Assembly: GCA_035566435.1 (NCBI GenBank) | Contig: DATMRF010000109.1 | Coordinates: 1-49,273 of the forward strand | Origin: DATMRF01 sp035566435 | GTDB lineage: Bacteria > Verrucomicrobiota > Verrucomicrobiia > Limisphaerales > UBA8199 | Length of the DNA: 49,273 bases | Reading direction: 5' to 3' | In this document: positions 44,990-49,273 of the stretch, piece by piece | Layout of the letters: each line of letters begins with the position of its first letter | Position numbering within the stretch: position 1 is the first letter of the stretch | Made by a program: the position numbers and the translations under genes | Notes under the pieces: model-generated | What the model was told of the DNA's origin: nothing | Database searches by the model: none | What the model saw: only the letters and a program-made list of their open reading frames with translations

Positions 44990-46900
44990 TTATTCGGCCG
45001 GGGTGATGACAAGAGAGACCACCGCCATCTCGATTGGCGAGGTCAGCGCGATGGCCACACGCGCCGGTTTCTTCCGGCTGGTGACATTCTCGTCCAGGGT
45101 CTGCGCGCTGATTTGGAAAGGTTTGCCGCCGGTGTCGATCCTGACCCGGACCGCCCCGCCTTCATCGTTGAAAAGGAGTTCATTCTCGGAAACCTTTTTC
45201 CAATCGCCCCAGGTGATGAGCGCCGTTTCGAAGCTCTCGGCTGCGCTGAACGCCACGTCGTCGCGGACCGTAAGCGAGGCGGGGTCGGCGCGATGGAACA
45301 CGAACGTTCGTTCCAGTCGCTTCAACTCGGGCACTGCATAAGCAGAACTGATATCAAGCGCAAGGCCGTCTTCTGCGTCGCTAAAGTCAGATCGTCGCAC
45401 AACCGCTTTGGCCGATGCCCCGACCTGCTGCAGTTTGCCGCCAACCACCGGCACAGCGTGGCCGTAAGAGCTGAGGACTTTACTATCGTAACGATGAGCG
45501 CCGAACGTGCGCGCGGTATAGACCTCGGCGCCGGGATCGCAGACGATCATTGCACTGCCGGAAACGACGCTGAAACTGCCGACGTCGTTATGGTTGTGGT
45601 TTTCGGCATTGTTCCCGCCTTTAAGCGCGGCGGCGAAAGGAGCCGGCGAAGCGGGGTCGGGCCGGCAGATCAGCACTCCCCCGTCATTGAACCAGGTGCG
45701 CAACGGCGAATCGGGAGCGAACTTTGGATGGCGTATCGGGGGCAGCGGCTCTTTAAGGAACGAGAACAGCATGGTTGCGGCGAGGCTGCCGGCAGGCTTC
45801 ACGAACAACGCCTCGGACGGGCCGGCGTCTTTGAGGCCAAAGCGCTCGGAGATAAAGCGCACGAACTGCGGATCGGGCCGGCTGCCCGGATGGACGTCTG
45901 AGATCGTTGGGAAAATGCCGTTGAGGATTTCCGCGCGTGTGCAGAACAATGCGGGTTGGAGGGCAGCGGGATCGGCGAGCAAATCGATGCGACCGCCGGT
46001 GGCCTGGCGAATGGTTTCACCGAGCATCAGAAAGTGGCCGAAGCCGTAGTTCCAATATCCGATGCCTTCACTGCAATACCCGTCGGGGGTGAAACTCTTC
46101 AGGAAGTAACGTATATAGTGTTCCGCCGCGGCCACAAACCAGGCGCGGTCTTTCGGTGAATCCTCGAGCGCCAGGGCGGCGCCGGTGGTGCCGGCGAGAC
46201 ACACGGCGTTCCAATTAGGCGTCGCGCGCAACCAGAAAATTTCTTTGCGCCGGCCTTCAACCATGTCACGAAACGGCTGCAAGACGCGGCGCTCGACGTT
46301 TTGTTTGATGAGGCGTCGCGTGGCAGGCGCAAGAGTATCGCCCAGCAAATAGTCAGCGGTGCCGAGTTCCCAGCCGACCGCGGTTGCGCGGAGGTCCGCT
46401 TCGACGGTACGGCCGTAGAAGTTGTCCAGCTTGCCATCGTGCGCGGGATAGACCCAGGTGCGCTCGCGGCAGATGGCTTCAATGGTGTCGGTGAGCGGCT
46501 TCACAAACCGGCGCTTGTGTTCAAGGCATTCGGCGGGCGTAAAGGTGGTAATGCGGGCGCTGCGCGCGGATTGCACGCGCTGGCAGCGGTCACGGTTGCC
46601 GGTGCGCGAGTAATCGAGATACAACTCATCGGGCAGCTCCGGCACCGGTTGACCGGCCAGCTTCTCGGCGTTGGGAATGACCGACGCAAAGGCCGGGGTT
46701 TGAGCGAGTTTTTCCCAGGCGATGCGGTCGGTGATGGGCCGGCCGAGGCCCTGCGGTTTGGGCGGCAACAGGACGGCGATTTCTTTGACGCGGGCAGGTT
46801 CAATGTTAGTCACCGCGGGCGCCGCGGCGATAAGTCCCGCGAGCAGCAACGCGCCAAGAGCACAAGCGCGCATTGACGCTGGACGAGCGGCATCCGACAT
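44990..46900 (-). CDS. Secreted heparinase II/III-like polysaccharide lyase
   Basis: 636 residues from the ATG at 46900; a second ATG at 46873 is equally possible. The frame is open upstream, but that part has no family similarity. The signal segment is CALGALLLAGLIAAAPAV. An (alpha/alpha) toroid region (about 60-400) contains WELGTADYLLGD and WNAVCLAGTTGAALAL. The C-terminal beta-sandwich starts with NHNHNDVGSFSV (His435, His437), the heparinase II/III hallmark. It should cleave uronic-acid polysaccharides outside the cytoplasm; the specific polymer (heparin, alginate or other) is not clear. With GH92 and the Tat-exported isomerase-like protein it suggests glycan use. Confidence 0.9.
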   Translation of the reverse strand: MSDAARPASMRACALGALLLAGLIAAAPAVTNIEPARVKEIAVLLPPKPQGLGRPITDRIAWEKLAQTPAFASVIPNAEKLAGQPVPELPDELYLDYSRTGNRDRCQRVQSARSARITTFTPAECLEHKRRFVKPLTDTIEAICRERTWVYPAHDGKLDNFYGRTVEADLRATAVGWELGTADYLLGDTLAPATRRLIKQNVERRVLQPFRDMVEGRRKEIFWLRATPNWNAVCLAGTTGAALALEDSPKDRAWFVAAAEHYIRYFLKSFTPDGYCSEGIGYWNYGFGHFLMLGETIRQATGGRIDLLADPAALQPALFCTRAEILNGIFPTISDVHPGSRPDPQFVRFISERFGLKDAGPSEALFVKPAGSLAATMLFSFLKEPLPPIRHPKFAPDSPLRTWFNDGGVLICRPDPASPAPFAAALKGGNNAENHNHNDVGSFSVVSGSAMIVCDPGAEVYTARTFGAHRYDSKVLSSYGHAVPVVGGKLQQVGASAKAVVRRSDFSDAEDGLALDISSAYAVPELKRLERTFVFHRADPASLTVRDDVAFSAAESFETALITWGDWKKVSENELLFNDEGGAVRVRIDTGGKPFQISAQTLDENVTSRKKPARVAIALTSPIEMAVVSLVITPAE

Positions 46901-47253
46901 GCGTTGAGCATGGCAGGAGCAGGCCGGAATAGGAAGACATTCGCTCCACTGACTCGTAGAGCCTCGATTGATGTCTCTACTCTGCTCGGTGTGTAAAACC
47001 GGCCAAGCCCAAAAACGCGGGGCAGGGCTGCGGCGGAGGGCGACGGCGGGAGAGTTTTCCTTTCCAGCTGGCAAATGATGGCTACCGAACTTTACTGAAT
47101 TTAACCGGCCGAGCAGAGGGTAGAGGTGTTCAGGCTGGCCTTTGCGATGGGGCAAGCGGCTGAAGGAAAGTGGCTTGAACGCGCGGGTTGGAGACGGGGC
47201 GGCGGCTTGAGACTTTACCGCGGTAAAGTTTGAACCAAAGGCTTTGGTGAGCG
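46901..47253. other. Intergenic region with hairpins and a palindrome
   Basis: No gene. It contains GTAGAG...CTCTAC (46956-46980), a perfect 18-bp palindrome (47212-47229) and ACCAAAG-G-CTTTGGT just after it. Confidence 0.5.
47212..47229. repeat. Perfect 18-bp palindrome near the tRNA fragment
   Basis: ACTTTACCG followed by its complement, CGGTAAAGT. It lies 24 bp from the tRNA 3' fragment and could be a recombination or binding site. Confidence 0.85.
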
Positions 47254-47281
47254 TGGGCGGGAGCATAGGGATTGAACCTAT
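47254..47281 (-). other. tRNA 3'-end fragment (T arm, acceptor 3' strand, CCA); possible attachment site
   Basis: Read on the minus strand: stem ATAGG, loop TTCAATC, stem CCTAT, then GCTCCCG, a discriminator C and CCA. The loop fits the tRNA consensus TTCRANY and the stem pairs at all five positions. No matching 5' acceptor (CGGGAGC), D arm or anticodon arm lies upstream; a protein-coding frame ends inside the fragment instead. Such fragments are left where integrating elements insert in tRNA genes. Confidence 0.5.
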
Positions 47282-47700
47282 CCATCCCACGTGAGCGCAG
47301 GCTCGGGAATTTGATCGGTGAGCGGTGCGTCAGGAGGAATAGGTTCGGAGAGCCGAGGCGGGCCGTTCAAGGCGTTGGCTTCCTTGCGCAAGGCGGCGGC
47401 GAGCAGGACCAGGCGGGCGGTAGGGATGTCTTTGAGGTCGCGCCGGGCGAGTTCCTCGCGCAGGCGGCGCTCGTCATCGGCGAGGGACTCGAAACAATGG
47501 CGGCGGGAGAGTTTGCATTGTTCGGCGGCGGCCTCCATTTCGAGGGCCTGGAGATTGCGGATGCGATGCTGGTGCTGGCGGCTCCAGTGGATGAGGGTGG
47601 GTTTGGAGACATCCAGTTCGGCGGCGATGCGGGCGAAGGACCAGCCTTGGGCACGGAGGCCGATGAACCGTTCGATGACCTGGGGATCTTTAGCGTTCAT
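47278..47700 (-). CDS. Helix-turn-helix protein, possibly terminase-small-subunit-like
   Basis: 140 residues from the ATG at 47700. The N-terminal part reads IGLRAQGWSFARIAAELDVSKPTLIHWSRQH, a clear helix-turn-helix as in small terminase subunits and resolvase-type regulators. A charged helical region follows (RRLREELARRDLKDIPT), then a Pro-rich end. The stop codon lies inside the tRNA-like fragment. It is downstream of, and co-directional with, the 134-residue gene. Function unknown. Confidence 0.6.
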   Translation of the reverse strand: MNAKDPQVIERFIGLRAQGWSFARIAAELDVSKPTLIHWSRQHQHRIRNLQALEMEAAAEQCKLSRRHCFESLADDERRLREELARRDLKDIPTARLVLLAAALRKEANALNGPPRLSEPIPPDAPLTDQIPEPALTWDG

Positions 47701-47717
47701 AAGAGGGGGCAGCCGGT

Positions 47718-48122
47718 TCAGGCGCAAGGAAGGGTGTGCTTGTCCGGTGAAGGGGAGGAAGGGGAGGAAGGAGCAGCGTCGCTAGTTTCCTCCTGGCCGT
47801 AGATCTTGTGGAGGGCGGCCTCCCATTCCTGGCGGGCGGCACAGCATTTGGGACATTCGTCCTGGGATTGCGCGGATTTCTGGGCGAGGTCGGTGGAGAG
47901 CCGCGCGAGACTGGCGGCCAGGTGGAGGATTCGCTCGATCTGGGCGAGGGAGGTAGCGCCGTGGATTCGACCTGCGTGCCGTGAAAGGATGCGGCGGCCA
48001 AGGGCCAGGAGGTCCTGAGCGAGGGCCCACTGTTGTTCGAGCGACAGGCTGGCGCGTTCTTTCCAGTCGGGCGCTGGGTGGTGCGATGCGAGGGACGAGG
48101 GGCTGATATTGTATTCTGTCAT
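47718..48122 (-). CDS. Uncharacterised small protein with a CxxC pair
   Basis: 134 residues, starting divergently from the XRE-type gene across a 70-bp gap. Predicted helical in the first two thirds (EQQWALAQDLLALGRRILSRH; QIERILHLAASLARLSTDLA), then CPKCCAARQEWEAAL, a possible zinc or redox pair, and a Ser/Pro tail. No family is recognised. It probably forms a two-gene operon with the helix-turn-helix gene that starts 17 bp downstream. Confidence 0.55.
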   Translation of the reverse strand: MTEYNISPSSLASHHPAPDWKERASLSLEQQWALAQDLLALGRRILSRHAGRIHGATSLAQIERILHLAASLARLSTDLAQKSAQSQDECPKCCAARQEWEAALHKIYGQEETSDAAPSSPSSPSPDKHTLPCA

Positions 48123-48192
48123 GTGTATACGTTAATCGGATCAGGGTTGAAAACGCAAGGGGAATAGTGTATTTTTATTGTATTATACAACT
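48123..48192. promoter_or_regulatory. Divergent AT-rich promoter/operator region
   Basis: This 70-bp gap is much richer in A and T than its surroundings. It contains a perfect palindrome, TTGTAT-T-ATACAA (48178-48190), which ends 2 bp before the XRE-type start, and GTATAC (48125-48130) next to the other start. TTGAAA (48147-48152) could be a -35. The arrangement suggests that the XRE-type protein represses both units. Confidence 0.45.
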
Positions 48193-48903
48193 ATGAAGAT
48201 AGAGCCGCATGGAGGGGTCAAAGCGCTGCGGAAAATTATTGGCCGGACGCAGGCGGAGTTTGCGGCGCTGATTGGGGCGTCGAAAGACACGGTGGTGAGC
48301 TGGGAAACGGGGCGCAACAAGCTCTCGGCGGCGTTTGCGCGGAGGATTGAGCTGGCCACGGGCGTGCATGGGAGATACCTGTTGCTGGGGATCAGCGTTC
48401 CGATGACGGGAGATGCGCTGGGAGAGCCGCGGTGTTATACAAGGAAGGATTACGAGCAGCACCGCGCGACGGAGTGGGGCCGGTCGGACCAAGAGGCGGC
48501 CCAGCGGCATTTGGAGCGGTGCGTGGACGCGCTGGAGTTGTTGTTCCGGGCGGCGGCGAAACCGGGAGGGGGGAAGCTGCGGGGCCGGCTGCCGGGGCTG
48601 ATGGATTCATTTATCCAGTGGTGCGAGGGGGTGCGGAAGGACTTCAAGCTGGAGCGGGAGATCGATGAGCAACTCGAGCAGCGCAGGTTCAAGGCGGGAA
48701 TGACGCAGAGTTATGGCGAGTGGCGGGCGATGGCGAGGCGGGACCCGGAGGCGCTGAAGGCCGTGGGGTTCAAGGATGATCGGCGGAAGCGGGATAAAGA
48801 CCGGCTGAGGCTGGAGCTTGAGCTGGCACCGGACTGGGCACCAGGGCGGAGCATGCGCGCGTCGGATCGGGCGGCTATGAGAGCGGTCCTACCCACGAGG
48901 TAA
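48193..48903 (+). CDS. XRE-family helix-turn-helix protein with long C-terminal region
   Basis: 236 residues from the ATG at 48193. An N-terminal XRE helix-turn-helix (about 7-50) reads GRTQAEFAALIGASKDTVVSWETGRNKLS. A region of about 180 residues follows, rich in Arg, Glu and Lys, mostly helical, with repeated short charged motifs (KDFKLEREIDEQLEQRRF, KDDRRKRDKDRLRLELEL). No enzyme motif is seen. It is divergent from two small genes and probably binds the palindromes in the shared gap. The long tail could mediate oligomerisation. Role unknown. Confidence 0.7.
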   Translation: MKIEPHGGVKALRKIIGRTQAEFAALIGASKDTVVSWETGRNKLSAAFARRIELATGVHGRYLLLGISVPMTGDALGEPRCYTRKDYEQHRATEWGRSDQEAAQRHLERCVDALELLFRAAAKPGGGKLRGRLPGLMDSFIQWCEGVRKDFKLEREIDEQLEQRRFKAGMTQSYGEWRAMARRDPEALKAVGFKDDRRKRDKDRLRLELELAPDWAPGRSMRASDRAAMRAVLPTR

Positions 48904-48978
48904 ACGGCTACCCTGCGCGACTAACGAAACGAATCAGACGCGCCGGCGGAGTGGCCCACGACGAACAAACCATACTTT

Positions 48979-49273
48979 TCATTTTGTCCTTGGCCGTTTC
49001 GATCCTTTCTGCCGGGCCTTGCCTGCCAAATATAGCCTATTGTTCAGGCTTTTCCAACTTCCCAGGTGCAGGCGCTCGGCGATCTCCCGAATCGTCAGGG
49101 TCGTCTCTCGCCTCAGCCGCACGGCCACCGCCAACTTGGCCGCATCGGTCTTGGGATGCTCCTGGAGGTCTTTGTCCTGCCACTTCAATCGCTTCAACTC
49201 CTCACCGATGATCCGCTCGCCCTTGGCCTGCGCGCTCTCGTGGCGTAATTGGCCGGAATGATGCTCGCCCAAT
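48979..49273 (-). CDS. C-terminal part of a REP-associated tyrosine transposase (RAYT), start beyond window
   Basis: About 97 codons reach the right edge, so the N-terminus with the HUH and tyrosine motifs is not visible. The visible part reads GEHHSGQLRHESAQAKGERI, then EELKRLKWQDKDL, then KLAVAVRLRRETTLTI and REIAERLHLGSWKSLNNRLY. It ends in a basic tail. This matches the C-terminal tail (AxRLRRETTLTxxxIAxRLxLG) of the IS200/IS605-like transposases that are linked with REP palindromes, which carry a helix-turn-helix-like end. The many palindromic repeats in the window make this assignment attractive. The catalytic part must be seen to confirm it. Confidence 0.65.
   Translation of the reverse strand, partial: LGEHHSGQLRHESAQAKGERIIGEELKRLKWQDKDLQEHPKTDAAKLAVAVRLRRETTLTIREIAERLHLGSWKSLNNRLYLAGKARQKGSKRPRTK

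Overview
The window looks like soil- or sediment-type Verrucomicrobiota DNA, probably close to the Pedosphaera/Limisphaerales group, although no rRNA marker is present. The pointers are high GC, secreted proteins carrying a terminal domain that ends in ...FYRV, glycoside-degrading enzymes with signal peptides, and many kinds of short palindromic and heptameric repeats. The right edge also holds the tail of what looks like a REP-associated tyrosine transposase. The organism is an inference from sequence style, not from a marker gene.

Left part (1-8111, all minus strand): two tandem paralogous secreted subtilases, the first with a PKD domain and cut by the window edge; a secreted lysyl-oxidase-domain protein with three beta-rich repeats; a GT4 glycosyltransferase; and a WecG/TagA/CpsF glycosyltransferase. 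The last two overlap by 4 bp.

Centre (8288-27064, plus strand): one operon of three megasynthases and an exporter. The module order read from the sequence is C-A-T, C-A-T / KS-AT-ACP, C-A-T / C-A-T-TE. The specificity codes I extracted by hand read Leu-like, Gly-like, malonyl-CoA (HAFHS), Ala-like and Thr. The predicted core is X-Leu-Gly-(unreduced C2)-Ala-Thr, released by a thioesterase with a cysteine in the nucleophile position. A SyrD/PvdE-type ABC transporter probably exports it. The linkers of these genes are filled with repeats that keep the reading frame: 5 exact copies of a 7-mer, several ~100-bp inverted-repeat elements and a perfect 22-bp palindrome. I consider this the most unusual feature of the window.

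Middle right (27065-44826): a decayed surface-protein fragment, a small zinc-ribbon membrane protein, a TPR-sulfotransferase, an NtrB/ZraS-like kinase with its sigma54 response regulator, a second decayed fragment, a GH92 glycosidase, a Tat-exported xylose-isomerase-like protein, Tgt, a receiver/metallo-beta-lactamase fusion, a small membrane protein, an M32 carboxypeptidase, an SDR, a DsbA-like protein and a family-4 uracil-DNA glycosylase. Degenerate 7-bp tandem arrays, GGGGACG palindromes and a 99-bp MITE-like element lie between or at the edges of these genes.

Right end (44990-49273): a secreted heparinase II/III-like lyase; then a possible small integrated element, made of a 3' tRNA fragment ending in CCA, two short genes, and a divergent XRE-type regulator across a 70-bp AT-rich gap; and finally the transposase tail.
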